Of a stretch of 64,000 nucleotides of DNA, positions 1-9,990 are shown piece by piece. The stretch's first letter is position 1. The number at the start of each line of letters is the position of its first letter. The notes under the pieces were generated by a model. The model was not told the DNA's origin. It did no database searches and was given only the letters and a program-made list of their open reading frames with translations. The translations under genes were made by a program, and so were the position numbers. Source of the stretch: Winogradskyella sp. GTDB lineage: Bacteria; Bacteroidota; Bacteroidia; Flavobacteriales; Flavobacteriaceae. The DNA lies in contig NZ_JABDQL010000024.1 in NCBI RefSeq assembly GCF_013042245.1, positions 28,332-92,331 on the forward strand, written 5' to 3'.

Positions 1-351
1 TCTGTAAATCAAAAACCTGAAGTAACCCTAGATGCCACGTTGAAAGAAGTAATTATTGAGATTTCTGAAAAGATGCTGGGCGTAACCGCAGTTACCGAAA
101 ACTCTAAAATCGTTGGAATTATAACTGATGGTGATTTAAGACGAATGCTAAGTAAGAGTGATGATATATCTAATCTTACGGCGAAGGATATTATGGGTCG
201 CCATCCTAAACGCATTGCTGAAGATGCGATGGCCGTTGATGCTAAAGAAGCCATGGAAGAATTTGGAATTTCTCAACTTTTAGTTGAAAATGAAGGTAAA
301 TATGCTGGAGTGGTACATTTACATGATTTAATAAAAGAAGGCATTTTATAA
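1..351 (+). CDS. kdsD: Arabinose-5-phosphate isomerase (KpsF/GutQ/KdsD), C-terminal CBS-domain part, truncated by window start
   Basis: Open from base 1 in frame 1; tandem CBS motifs (VTENSKIVGIITDGDLRRML ... YAGVVHLHDLIKEGIL); TAATG overlap with tatC. Confidence 0.85.
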   Translation, partial: SVNQKPEVTLDATLKEVIIEISEKMLGVTAVTENSKIVGIITDGDLRRMLSKSDDISNLTAKDIMGRHPKRIAEDAMAVDAKEAMEEFGISQLLVENEGKYAGVVHLHDLIKEGIL

Positions 352-1187
352 TGGCAAATAAAAATGTAGACGAAATGTCATTTCTAGACCATCTTGAAGA
401 TTTAAGATGGCATTTAATAAGGAGTACAATTGCTATATTAATAGCAGGAATAGTAGCGTTCTGTTTTCCTAAGATTTTATTTGGCATTATCATTTTTGGG
501 CCAACTGAAATGACTTTCCCTACCTATCAGTGGCTATGTGAAATGTCACAACTTATTGGAATTACTAATACTACATTTTGTGCAGATAGGTTTCCTTTCG
601 ATTTGCAAAATCGTCTAGTTGCAGGGCAGTTTTCTACACATATCTGGACCTCAATATACGCAGGTTTTATTATTGCATTTCCATACGTTTTATATCAACT
701 CTGGAGATTTATTAGCCCTGGTTTAAAAGAAAAGGAACGTAAAAACTCAAGAGGATTTATTATTATTGCTTCTCTTCTATTCTTTACAGGTGTTTTATTT
801 GGATATTATGTCATCACACCTCTATCATTTAACTTTTTAGCAAATTATAGTATAAGTAACTTAGTAGTTAATGATTTTGATTTAAACTCTGTAATAGCTG
901 TTGTAAAATCTTCTTCATTAGCTGCAGGTTTAGTATTTGAATTACCAATTATCGTTTATTTCTTGACTAAAGTTGGTTTAGTTACACCTCAGATTTTAAA
1001 GAAATATAGAAAATTTGCCTTAGTCATAGTATTAATTATTTCAGCAGTAATAACTCCACCAGATATTGCAAGTCAAGTGATTGTGGCCGTACCAATTTTA
1101 ATATTATATCAAGTAAGTATATTTATTTCGCGCATCGTTGTAAGGAATCAGAAGAAAAAAGAACAAAAAGCGAAAGCAAAAGCATAA
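351..1187 (+). CDS. tatC: Sec-independent protein translocase TatC
   Basis: MSFLDHLEDLRWHLIRS N-terminus, multi-TM, FIISPGLKEKERK-type motif. Confidence 0.95.
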   Translation: MANKNVDEMSFLDHLEDLRWHLIRSTIAILIAGIVAFCFPKILFGIIIFGPTEMTFPTYQWLCEMSQLIGITNTTFCADRFPFDLQNRLVAGQFSTHIWTSIYAGFIIAFPYVLYQLWRFISPGLKEKERKNSRGFIIIASLLFFTGVLFGYYVITPLSFNFLANYSISNLVVNDFDLNSVIAVVKSSSLAAGLVFELPIIVYFLTKVGLVTPQILKKYRKFALVIVLIISAVITPPDIASQVIVAVPILILYQVSIFISRIVVRNQKKKEQKAKAKA

Positions 1188-1195
1188 ACAAACCC

Positions 1196-1546
1196 ATGTC
1201 AGACATAGTAAAAGAATTTAACGACTATCGTTCTAAGATGAACGATAAGATATTAGCCGATAATAACAAGATTGTTAAACGTATATTTAATTTAGACACA
1301 AACGCTTTTGCGCCAGGTGCTTTGGATGTAAAAACTAAAGAACTTTTAGGTCTAGTAGCCTCTACTATACTACGTTGTGACGATTGTGTACGCTATCACT
1401 TAGAAACATGCTATAAAGAAGGTGTTACTAAAGCTGAAGTCAGCGAAACTTTAGGCATTGCCACTTTAATCGGCGGCACTATTGTTATACCTCACCTAAG
1501 GCGTGCTCATGAATATTGGGAAGCTCTTGAAAACCAAAACGAATAA
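1196..1546 (+). CDS. Carboxymuconolactone decarboxylase / AhpD-like family protein
   Basis: LRCDDCVRYHLETCYKEGVTKAEVSE CxxC-H motif. Confidence 0.88.
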   Translation: MSDIVKEFNDYRSKMNDKILADNNKIVKRIFNLDTNAFAPGALDVKTKELLGLVASTILRCDDCVRYHLETCYKEGVTKAEVSETLGIATLIGGTIVIPHLRRAHEYWEALENQNE

Positions 1547-1597
1547 GTTGCGTACGAAAATTGTATTTTTACCGTTCTAAGGTCTAGATAATACTAT

Positions 1598-2338
1598 ATG
1601 AAATTACACGCTGAAAATCTAATGAAGTCCTACAGTGGACGTAAAGTGGTAAAAGATGTTTCTCTTGAAGTAAATCAAGGAGAAATAGTTGGCTTACTTG
1701 GCCCAAATGGTGCCGGTAAAACCACATCATTTTACATGATTGTAGGTATTATTAAACCAAATGGCGGAACCATATATCTCGACGACAAAAACATTACCAA
1801 ATATCCAATGTATAAACGTGCTCAAAACGGAATCGGATATTTGGCTCAAGAAGCTTCAGTTTTTAGGAAACTAAGCATAGAAGATAATATTCTGAGTGTT
1901 CTACAAATGACTAAACTAAGTAAAAAAGAGCAAAACGATAAAATGGAATCGCTCATTGAAGAATTTGGTCTTGGGCACATCCGTAAAAATCGTGGTGATT
2001 TACTCTCTGGTGGTGAGCGTCGTCGTACAGAGATAGCTCGCGCTTTAGCCACTGACCCAAATTTTATTTTACTTGATGAGCCTTTTGCTGGCGTTGACCC
2101 TGTAGCTGTTGAAGATATTCAGCGTATTATTGCCAAGCTTACCAAAAAGAATATTGGTATTCTAATTACAGACCATAACGTACAAGAAACACTAGCAATT
2201 ACAGACCGCACTTATCTTATGTTCGAAGGTGGTATACTTAAAGCTGGAAGACCAGAAGAACTGGCTGAAGACGAAATGGTACGCAAAGTATACTTAGGTC
2301 AAAACTTTGAACTTCGTAAAAAGAAGTTGGAGTTTTAA
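1598..2338 (+). CDS. lptB: LPS export ABC transporter ATP-binding protein
   Basis: Walker [39 protein letters not shown]. Confidence 0.95.
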   Translation: MKLHAENLMKSYSGRKVVKDVSLEVNQGEIVGLLGPNGAGKTTSFYMIVGIIKPNGGTIYLDDKNITKYPMYKRAQNGIGYLAQEASVFRKLSIEDNILSVLQMTKLSKKEQNDKMESLIEEFGLGHIRKNRGDLLSGGERRRTEIARALATDPNFILLDEPFAGVDPVAVEDIQRIIAKLTKKNIGILITDHNVQETLAITDRTYLMFEGGILKAGRPEELAEDEMVRKVYLGQNFELRKKKLEF

Positions 2339-2366
2339 AGGTAAATTTTTGCTCTTCTAAATTCTA

Positions 2367-3167
2367 TTATTTTTTTAAGTTTTCTTTTAGAAGTTTCTTC
2401 TGATAACGACCTTGTACGATATCTACAACAACTAAAACTAAAATAACAAAATAGAACGTCGTTTTACTCATTGGTACAATTTCATTACCAAAGATTTTGA
2501 GATGTGCTAAATGTCCGCCTTCTGTAACCAGCATAATACCTACAATAAAAAGGATAAATAAGCCTAGCACTTCGTACATTCTGTTTTTTGCTAAGAATTC
2601 TGAAATACGGTCTGCTAAAAAAAGCATGAGTAAACCACTAACAACAATAGCTATAGCCATGACTACAAATGCAACTGTTGAGTTTTCAATTTCATTGGTA
2701 AGTCCAATCGCTGCTAAAATAGAGTCAAACGAGAACACCAAATTCATAATGACTATGCTTGTTACAACAGCATTTGAAGATTTTGTACCTTTAGATTGGT
2801 CTTCAACATTTACTGTTAAGTCATTTAGAGATATCATATGCCAGATTTCCTTAATGGCTGTGTAAATAATAAATCCACCACCAGCTAAAACAATTAAACT
2901 GTGACCGTTGAATGCAAACTCTAGAACATCTTCAATTTTTCCAGTTAAAAAGGAAAATGGATTCTGAAAATAGCCGATTAAAGACACAAGCAAAAACAGC
3001 AAAACAATACGTAAGCCTATAGCAATAAGAATTCCTATTTTTCTAACGCGTTTTCTATCTTTTTCGGGCGCTTTTTTAGACTCTAGAGAAATATAAAGCA
3101 AATTATCGAATCCTAATACAGCTTGTAACATAACAAGCATGAGTAGTGTAAATATAACTTCGGCCAT
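2367..3167 (-). CDS. TerC-family integral membrane protein
   Basis: LGFDNLLYISLESKK and NLVFSFDSILAAIGLT TerC signatures, multi-TM. Confidence 0.92.
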   Translation of the reverse strand: MAEVIFTLLMLVMLQAVLGFDNLLYISLESKKAPEKDRKRVRKIGILIAIGLRIVLLFLLVSLIGYFQNPFSFLTGKIEDVLEFAFNGHSLIVLAGGGFIIYTAIKEIWHMISLNDLTVNVEDQSKGTKSSNAVVTSIVIMNLVFSFDSILAAIGLTNEIENSTVAFVVMAIAIVVSGLLMLFLADRISEFLAKNRMYEVLGLFILFIVGIMLVTEGGHLAHLKIFGNEIVPMSKTTFYFVILVLVVVDIVQGRYQKKLLKENLKK

Positions 3168-3173
3168 AAGTCT

Positions 3174-3926
3174 TTATGAGATTTGTTTTTGGGTAAATAT
3201 TGAAACTAAAATATATAGAATGATAATAATAGGAATAGCGATAAAATGAAATACAATCAACAAAACAACACTAGCCAGCAAAAATAGATAACGCGTTATA
3301 TTGGATTTAAAACTCCAAGATTTAAACTTTAAAGCGAATAATTTAATATCAGAATTAAGCAAATAACTACTCAAGAAAGTAACACCAATTAAAAACCAAA
3401 CATTGCTAAACAAGTTTGAAACCGTTATCGAAAATTGAAAGTGTAATATTAACGGAATCGAAAGTATAAGTAATGTATTAGCGGGTGTTGGAAGCCCTTT
3501 AAAATAACTTTGCTGGTCTTCATCTAGATTAAACTTTGCCAAGCGATAAGCAGAGGATAAAGTAATTAAAAATCCAACTAAAGCTATAGGAATAATTTTA
3601 ACACCTACCCAATTAACAGTGGCGTTCCATCCTTCGTCAATAACAAAAATACCTTGATTCCCTAGAGCTTTACTAATCAAACCATACATTACTAAACCTG
3701 GCACAACACCGCTTGTTACTAAATCGGCTAAAGAATCTAGCTGAATCCCTAAATTACTTTGCACATTGAGCTTTCGTGCTAAAAGTCCATCAAAAAAGTC
3801 AAAAAAAACACCAATACCTACAAATAAAGCGGCACCAACATAATGCCCCTGTACTGCGAATAAAATAGCAACACAGCCTGAAAGTAAATTTAATCCAGTA
3901 ACAAGGTTTGGTATATGTCGTTTCAT
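3174..3926 (-). CDS. pssA: CDP-diacylglycerol--serine O-phosphatidyltransferase
   Basis: CDP-alcohol phosphotransferase motif FFDFFDGLLARKLNVQSNLGIQLDSLADLV. Confidence 0.92.
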   Translation of the reverse strand: MKRHIPNLVTGLNLLSGCVAILFAVQGHYVGAALFVGIGVFFDFFDGLLARKLNVQSNLGIQLDSLADLVTSGVVPGLVMYGLISKALGNQGIFVIDEGWNATVNWVGVKIIPIALVGFLITLSSAYRLAKFNLDEDQQSYFKGLPTPANTLLILSIPLILHFQFSITVSNLFSNVWFLIGVTFLSSYLLNSDIKLFALKFKSWSFKSNITRYLFLLASVVLLIVFHFIAIPIIIILYILVSIFTQKQIS

Positions 3927-4025
3927 CTAGCTTGGTTAGTTTCTGTAAAAATATAAAAGTATTTGAGTTCTACCTCCAAAGTGTACAATAACTCTACACT
4001 TTTATAGTTTAATAGAAGTAAAATA

Positions 4026-5123
4026 TTGTGCATCTTTGTAAAAAAATTGTTCTTGAAAAATTACTTTGTAATTCTTTTAACGTTTTTAGCGTTTTCAACG
4101 TTTGGGCAAACATCAAGAAAGTACTCTAATGAGTTTATGAATATTGGTGTAGATGCTGCTGCGTTGGGCATGAGCAATGCTATAACTTCACATACAAACA
4201 ATGTCAATTCTGGCTATTGGAATCCTGCAGGTTTGGTTAATCTTGAGGATAATGAACTTGCACTTATGCACTCTAGCTACTTTGCCAATATTGCCAACTA
4301 CAATTACATTGCATATGCAATGCCATTAGATGACAAAAGTGCACTAGGTATTTCTGTGATTCGTTTTGGTGTGGATGATATTTTAGACACCACACAACTC
4401 ATCGACGACCAAGGAAATATCAACTTTGATAGAATAAACACCTTTTCTACCGCAGACTATGGCATCACACTATCCTATGCAAGAGAACTCCCTATAGATG
4501 GTTTAAATTATGGTATTAATGCCAAAATTATACGTCGTGTTATTGGTGATTTTTCATCCTCATGGGGTTTTGGATTCGATCTAGGTATTCAGTTTGAAGG
4601 TGATAACGATTGGAAATTTGGTTTCATGGCAAGAGATATAACTACAACTTACAACTCTTGGGCGATTGATGAAGATGAATTTGAAAAAATTAGTGGTGCA
4701 ATTGATGGGCAAAATCAAACCTTACCCGAAAAATCAGAATTAACGCTACCTAAACTAGAACTCGGGGTATCCAAAGAATGGGTTTTTCATTATGATTATA
4801 CGCTGCTAGCCGCTTTTAATCTCAATGCGCGATTTGCAGAAACAAACGATATAATTTCAACATCATTTGCCAGCATAGCTCCTGCATTAGGCTTTCAATT
4901 TGGATATACAGACTTAGTGTTTTTAAGAGCCGGAGTTGGTAACTTTCAAAATGAATTACAAATTGATAATTCTGAAAATTTAACCTTTCAGCCAAATTTT
5001 GGAGTAGGATTTAAATACAAAGGTATTGAAATCGACTATGCATTTACAGATATTGGTGACCAAAGTGCAGCATTATATTCCAATGTTTTTTCGGTGAAGT
5101 TAGATTTCAGTATTTTTAGATAG
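4026..5123 (+). CDS. PorV/PorQ-family outer-membrane beta-barrel protein (type IX secretion associated)
   Basis: Signal peptide then GVDAAALGMSNAITSHTNNVNSGYWNPAGL; beta-barrel C-terminus. Confidence 0.82.
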   Translation: MCIFVKKLFLKNYFVILLTFLAFSTFGQTSRKYSNEFMNIGVDAAALGMSNAITSHTNNVNSGYWNPAGLVNLEDNELALMHSSYFANIANYNYIAYAMPLDDKSALGISVIRFGVDDILDTTQLIDDQGNINFDRINTFSTADYGITLSYARELPIDGLNYGINAKIIRRVIGDFSSSWGFGFDLGIQFEGDNDWKFGFMARDITTTYNSWAIDEDEFEKISGAIDGQNQTLPEKSELTLPKLELGVSKEWVFHYDYTLLAAFNLNARFAETNDIISTSFASIAPALGFQFGYTDLVFLRAGVGNFQNELQIDNSENLTFQPNFGVGFKYKGIEIDYAFTDIGDQSAALYSNVFSVKLDFSIFR

Positions 5124-5141
5124 AATATTCCAAAGACACAT

Positions 5142-6323
5142 ATGAAACTTAAGTTATCGTTACTAATTACTTTTTTTCTTTTTTATATAAGTCCCTCACA
5201 AGAATTACAACTTTCTCCACAAGCTGAAGTATCGGTGCTAACCTTTAGTCCAAGTACAAACCTTAATGATGCTTTTGGACATAATGCCTTCAGAATTAAA
5301 GATAGAAATTTAGGACTAGATGTCGTTTACGGCTATGGTGGTTATGATTTTGAAGCGCCTAATTTTATACTCAAATTTGCACAAGGAAAATTAAACTATC
5401 TAATTACAAAAAAAAACTTTTCAGAAACATTACAGACATACAGTTATTATGACAGAACGATAGAGCAGCAAAAACTAAATCTTAATTCGGCCCAAAAACA
5501 AAAGCTTTATAACTATCTAATTAACAACTATAAGCCTAAAAATAGGCGTTACCTTTACGACTTTTTTTATGATAATTGTGCTACAAAGATTAGAGATGTT
5601 ACTAATATTATAGTTAATCAATCCATTAGCTATACAACTACTAGTAATGAAGAAACAACTTTCAGAAACCTTATTCATGAGCAAGTAGGGCGAAATACAT
5701 GGGGAAGTTTAGGTATAGATATCGCTCTTGGCTCCTTGATAGATAGAACTATAACTATTGAGGAAAAAATGTTTTTACCAAAATACATTTATAAGAATTT
5801 TGAAACCGCTAAAATCAATAATACACAACCACTTGTAAGTAGTACAAATACCATATATAAGTCTAGAGAAAACAAAAGCTATACTTCAAATGTTTTTATA
5901 ACAAGTCCAATAGTGATTATTGGTCTACTATCGGCTATGATTCTATCCATAACTTATAGAGATTATAAATCGCATAAGAGAACCAAATGGCTAGACTTTA
6001 TCATATTTGGTGTTACTGGCATAACAGGTGTATTACTTTTGTTTTTGTGGTTTGGTACTAACCATATAGCAACAGGTTATAATTATAATCTGCTTTGGGC
6101 ATTTCCGCTGAACCTTCTAGCTCTAGTTCAAGTGTATAAAAACAGTGTGAAAAACTGGTTTAGAAGCTATCTCAAATTCACTGTTATTATGCTTTGCTTA
6201 ATGACCATGCACTGGATTATTGGTGTTCAGATATTTGCATTTGCTCTACTTCCGCTTCTTGTTGCGCTTTTAACAAGATATATCTACATTATTAGTTTCT
6301 TTAAAAAACAGCAAGTGCTTTAG
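5142..6323 (+). CDS. DUF4105-family membrane protein (Lnb N-terminal periplasmic domain-like)
   Basis: GHNAFRI and YDFFYDNCATKIRD motifs followed by C-terminal TM helices. Confidence 0.82.
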   Translation: MKLKLSLLITFFLFYISPSQELQLSPQAEVSVLTFSPSTNLNDAFGHNAFRIKDRNLGLDVVYGYGGYDFEAPNFILKFAQGKLNYLITKKNFSETLQTYSYYDRTIEQQKLNLNSAQKQKLYNYLINNYKPKNRRYLYDFFYDNCATKIRDVTNIIVNQSISYTTTSNEETTFRNLIHEQVGRNTWGSLGIDIALGSLIDRTITIEEKMFLPKYIYKNFETAKINNTQPLVSSTNTIYKSRENKSYTSNVFITSPIVIIGLLSAMILSITYRDYKSHKRTKWLDFIIFGVTGITGVLLLFLWFGTNHIATGYNYNLLWAFPLNLLALVQVYKNSVKNWFRSYLKFTVIMLCLMTMHWIIGVQIFAFALLPLLVALLTRYIYIISFFKKQQVL

Positions 6324-6533
6324 TTTTTTTTAGTTAGACTATTGTCCTCGGTAGTATAATACTGTACTCAGAGTTTTCAGAATAATATTTAAATTCAGAA
6401 ATGGGCTAGGGTGTTTTATATAATATACATCGTGAACTTGCAAGAAGAAACTGGACAATTAGATAAGAGATTATGCCGCTAACTTTTTATTATAGATGTT
6501 TAATTCAAATTCGTTAATAGTTTTATAATTTAA

Positions 6534-6677
6534 ATAGAAATGTCTTCTATTTTTGGTAACATCAAGCAAAATATGAACTTTAAACGCTTTATGCTAAGAG
6601 GAATTGATAAAGTAAATGTAAAAATAGGGCTTATTGCAATGGCTCATAACCTTAAAAAGTTCCGTCTAACCATGTAA
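6534..6677 (+). pseudogene. C-terminal relic of an IS1182-like transposase
   Basis: Frame reads IEMSSIFGNIKQNMNFKRFMLRGIDKVNVKIGLIAMAHNLKKFRLTM*, resembling the transposase C-terminus (VFGNIKxNxxFKRFxLRGxxKVxxExGLxxxAHNLxK). Confidence 0.75.
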
Positions 6678-6816
6678 AGTTAACTTGAAACTTGCTCTTT
6701 ATAATCTTAACTTAAAATATGAACGCTATTAAAAATCGAATAGCTCTAAAAAAGAAAATCGCCTAAAAATTACTTTTTAGACGACCTCTTTTTTAATATT
6801 ATAAACTCTAAATAGC

Positions 6817-7236
6817 TTAGAACATATCTCTACCTGAGAAATGGAAAGCACCTTCAATAGCTGCATTATCATCACTATCACTTCCATGAACTGCGTTTTC
6901 ACTAATAGAATCTGCAAACATCTTACGGATAGTTCCTTCTGCTGCATCAGCAGGGTTAGTAGCACCAATTAATGCTCTAAAATCTTCAACAGCATTATCT
7001 TTTTCTAAGATAGCTGCTACGATTGGTCCACGAGTCATATACTCTACTAATTCTCCAAAGAATGGGCGCTCACTATGAATTGCGTAAAATTCCTGAGCAT
7101 CAGCCTTAGTCATTTGCGTTAATTTCATTGCTACGATTCTAAAACCCGAAGCGTTGATTTTTTCTAATATTGCGCCAATGTGTCCTTTTTCAACAGCATC
7201 TGGCTTTAACATTGTAAATGTTCTGTTAGTTGCCAT
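6817..7236 (-). CDS. ndk: Nucleoside-diphosphate kinase (start placed at MATNRTF, not at the ORF-track start 7284)
   Basis: [30 protein letters not shown] active-site His motif. Confidence 0.95.
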   Translation of the reverse strand: MATNRTFTMLKPDAVEKGHIGAILEKINASGFRIVAMKLTQMTKADAQEFYAIHSERPFFGELVEYMTRGPIVAAILEKDNAVEDFRALIGATNPADAAEGTIRKMFADSISENAVHGSDSDDNAAIEGAFHFSGRDMF

Positions 7237-7281
7237 GTTTTTCTTTTTTAGCTTCACCAAAACCCTTGGCGAATTCGCGTG

Positions 7282-7311
7282 CAAAAATACGCTATTTTAT
7301 AAAATACACAA
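7282..7311 (-). promoter_or_regulatory. Bacteroidota-type promoter of ndk
   Basis: On the minus strand TTG (7311-7309), 19-bp spacer, TATTTTTG (7289-7282). Confidence 0.7.
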
Positions 7312-7314
7312 GCA

Positions 7315-8367
7315 TCAATACTCTTGTATCAGTTGGTTTATTTTCTCATTGTCATTAGCATACATTTCCATAATTATTTTGTGGTCTTTAAAGTTAAATT
7401 TTAAAAGACCATAGCTCTTTACAGAAACCACCTCTCCAACTCTATTTTTATTCGATTCACTCGTAAAGCTTGAATAAGAGTGTGTCAATCCACTCGATGT
7501 AAAATCTATTAAAGGATAATCTAAACCATCAACATTAATTTTAGAAAATTCTGAAATATGTCTATCACCAGACAATAGCAATACACCTTTTGCATTAGAA
7601 TCTGAAATTATATTTTTTAATCTTTCGACTTCATGAGGAAAGTTGCCCCAAGTTTCGAAGCCATGCTCCATTGACAAAAATTGGATACTACCAACGATAA
7701 TATTAAAATCTCCTTTAGAGTTATTAAGCTCATCTTCTAGCCATTGCCATTGGGTCTCGCCAAGAACTGTAGACGTATTATCTGTTGTAGGTTTGTATCG
7801 TTTTCTACTCTCGGTATCTTTTACTAATGCTGATCTAAAATAACGTGTATCTAAGACTATAACTTTTATAGTTCCTTCTGCAATTTTTATTTCCTCAGCG
7901 TGATAAACACCTTCTCTATTTCTTCTTTTATCATTTTGAGCAACACCCATAAAATCAAGGAACTGTTGCTGACTTTCCTTCTTCATTTTAAATTCTAAAC
8001 CACCATCATTTAAGCCATAGTCATGATCATCCCAAGTACCTAGAATTTTAGTTGTTTCCACTAGTTTTTTATATGCTGGGATATTAAGTTGCTTGGTGTA
8101 TTCGGCTTTTAAAACAGTCATATCATCTGTATCTGCGTATATATTATCGCCGCCCCATATCCATAAATCAGGATTCTGTTTCAAAATATCATCCCATAAT
8201 TCATTTTTGACATCTTGCTTGTTACAAGACCCAAAGGCTATTGTATAATCTGTTTCTGTTGAATTTAGTCTTGAATTTTCTTTTTTTGTTCCGCAGTTAT
8301 AGAACACCAAAAAAGCGAGAAAAATAGCTTTAGATATAAACTTCATGATTAAATAATTTACAGTCAA
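7315..8367 (-). CDS. PhoD-like alkaline phosphatase D family metallophosphatase
   Basis: AFGSCNKQD, WGGDNIYAD, GTWDDHDYGLNDGG, LLSGDRHISEF. Confidence 0.9.
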   Translation of the reverse strand: MTVNYLIMKFISKAIFLAFLVFYNCGTKKENSRLNSTETDYTIAFGSCNKQDVKNELWDDILKQNPDLWIWGGDNIYADTDDMTVLKAEYTKQLNIPAYKKLVETTKILGTWDDHDYGLNDGGLEFKMKKESQQQFLDFMGVAQNDKRRNREGVYHAEEIKIAEGTIKVIVLDTRYFRSALVKDTESRKRYKPTTDNTSTVLGETQWQWLEDELNNSKGDFNIIVGSIQFLSMEHGFETWGNFPHEVERLKNIISDSNAKGVLLLSGDRHISEFSKINVDGLDYPLIDFTSSGLTHSYSSFTSESNKNRVGEVVSVKSYGLLKFNFKDHKIIMEMYANDNEKINQLIQEY

Positions 8368-8431
8368 AGATAATCTAAAATATGCCTAAAGCCTTTCAAG
8401 GATTTATTATTAAATTGTATATTGGTCCGTT

Positions 8432-9448
8432 ATGAAAAAAGAAGATATTTCGGCTGTAAAAACGCTATTAAGCGTGCCAAAAAGGATTATAATCGTTCCG
8501 CATAGAAACCCAGATGGCGATGCTATTGGTTCAACTCTAGGCTTAATGCATTACCTAAAACTCAATAATCATGAGGCTAGGGTTATTGCGCCTAATGATT
8601 ATCCTGATTTCTTGAAATGGATTCCTGGAGAAGATTCAATCTTAAAATTTGAATCGCAAAGAACTGATTCTAAAAAGCTTATTGCAGAAGCAGACATTAT
8701 TTTTACATTAGACTTTAATGCCTTAAACCGTACAGGTAATGATATGGCAGAAGTCTTAGAAGCCTCAATAGCTACAAAAATTATGATAGACCACCATCAA
8801 GCACCAGATGATTATGCAAAATATATGTATTCTGACGTGAGTATGTCTTCAACCTGTGAGATGGTGTTCAACTTTATTGAAATGCTTGACGATACTGACA
8901 AAATCACTCCAGACATTGCTACTTGCATTTATGTTGGAATTATGACAGATACAGGTTCTTTCAGGTTTAGATCTACAACAAGCCGTACACATCATATTAT
9001 TGCAGATTTGATTGATAAAGGCGCCGATAATACGGAAATCCACAACCAAGTTTATGACACTAATAGTTATCATAGACTGCAACTGTTGGGAAAAGCACTT
9101 CAGAATTTAAAGGTTTTACCCGAACTAAACACGGCTTATATAACGCTTTCTCAAAAAGAATTGGATGAATTCAACTTTAAAAAAGGAGATACAGAAGGTG
9201 TGGTTAATTACGCATTATCCATAGAAAATGTTGTTTTAGCTGCTATTTTCATAGAAAACATACATGAAGGTATTATTAAAATTTCACTACGAAGTAAAGG
9301 CGACTTTTCGGTAAACGAATTTTCAAGAGCACACTTTAATGGTGGTGGACATACCAATGCTGCTGGCGGACGAAGTGAAATGTCCTTAAAAGAAACTGTT
9401 GAAAAATTTATTGCTATATTGCCTGAATATAAAACCCTACTGTCATAA
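8432..9448 (+). CDS. nrnA: DHH-family bifunctional oligoribonuclease/PAP phosphatase
   Basis: PHRNPDGDAIGSTLG, FTLDFN, MIDHHQ, FNGGGHTNAAGG. Confidence 0.92.
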   Translation: MKKEDISAVKTLLSVPKRIIIVPHRNPDGDAIGSTLGLMHYLKLNNHEARVIAPNDYPDFLKWIPGEDSILKFESQRTDSKKLIAEADIIFTLDFNALNRTGNDMAEVLEASIATKIMIDHHQAPDDYAKYMYSDVSMSSTCEMVFNFIEMLDDTDKITPDIATCIYVGIMTDTGSFRFRSTTSRTHHIIADLIDKGADNTEIHNQVYDTNSYHRLQLLGKALQNLKVLPELNTAYITLSQKELDEFNFKKGDTEGVVNYALSIENVVLAAIFIENIHEGIIKISLRSKGDFSVNEFSRAHFNGGGHTNAAGGRSEMSLKETVEKFIAILPEYKTLLS

Positions 9449-9990
9449 TGCGTCACCTACCTTTAATTTTTATATTGGTAATTTTTACAGTAAGCTGTAA
9501 GTCTCCCGAAGCACGTCCTCCTGTCGTTGTAAAATCGGGTTCTTTTATTGAAGAATCGGTAGAGCGTAACAAAGCACTTAATAAAAAAGAACGTAAAGAA
9601 ATACAAAAAGTCATAGCCAGTTTTTCTGATAAAGATTTTATGAGTTCAGAGAACGGCTTTTGGTATCACTATAATTCTAGAGCACAAAACGATATGGTTA
9701 CACCACAATTTGGTGACCGTGTAGAATATACTTATACCGTTTCAGACCTCAATGGGATAGAGATTTATTCTGAAGATGAAATTGGTACTCAGTTTTATAC
9801 TATGGATAAAGAAGAATTATTTTCTGGCTTAAGAGAAGGTTTAAAACTCATGAAAGCTTCCGAAGATATTACTTTTATATTTCCATCTCAAAAAGCCTTT
9901 GGCTATTACGGAGACAATAACAAAATTGGCACTAATGTGCCGCTAATTTGCAACGTAAATTTAAAAACAATAACCCAAAACAATGATTAA
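9448..9990 (+). CDS. gldI: Gliding-motility-associated FKBP-type peptidyl-prolyl isomerase lipoprotein
   Basis: Lipobox (FTVSC) and FKBP-like domain, followed directly by another PPIase. Confidence 0.85.
   Translation: MRHLPLIFILVIFTVSCKSPEARPPVVVKSGSFIEESVERNKALNKKERKEIQKVIASFSDKDFMSSENGFWYHYNSRAQNDMVTPQFGDRVEYTYTVSDLNGIEIYSEDEIGTQFYTMDKEELFSGLREGLKLMKASEDITFIFPSQKAFGYYGDNNKIGTNVPLICNVNLKTITQNND

Noticed and set aside
2497-2865. 122-aa plus-strand ORF
   Set aside because: Antisense to the TerC-family gene; no independent support
6777-6968. 63-aa minus-strand ORF
   Set aside because: Overlaps the ndk 3' end in another frame
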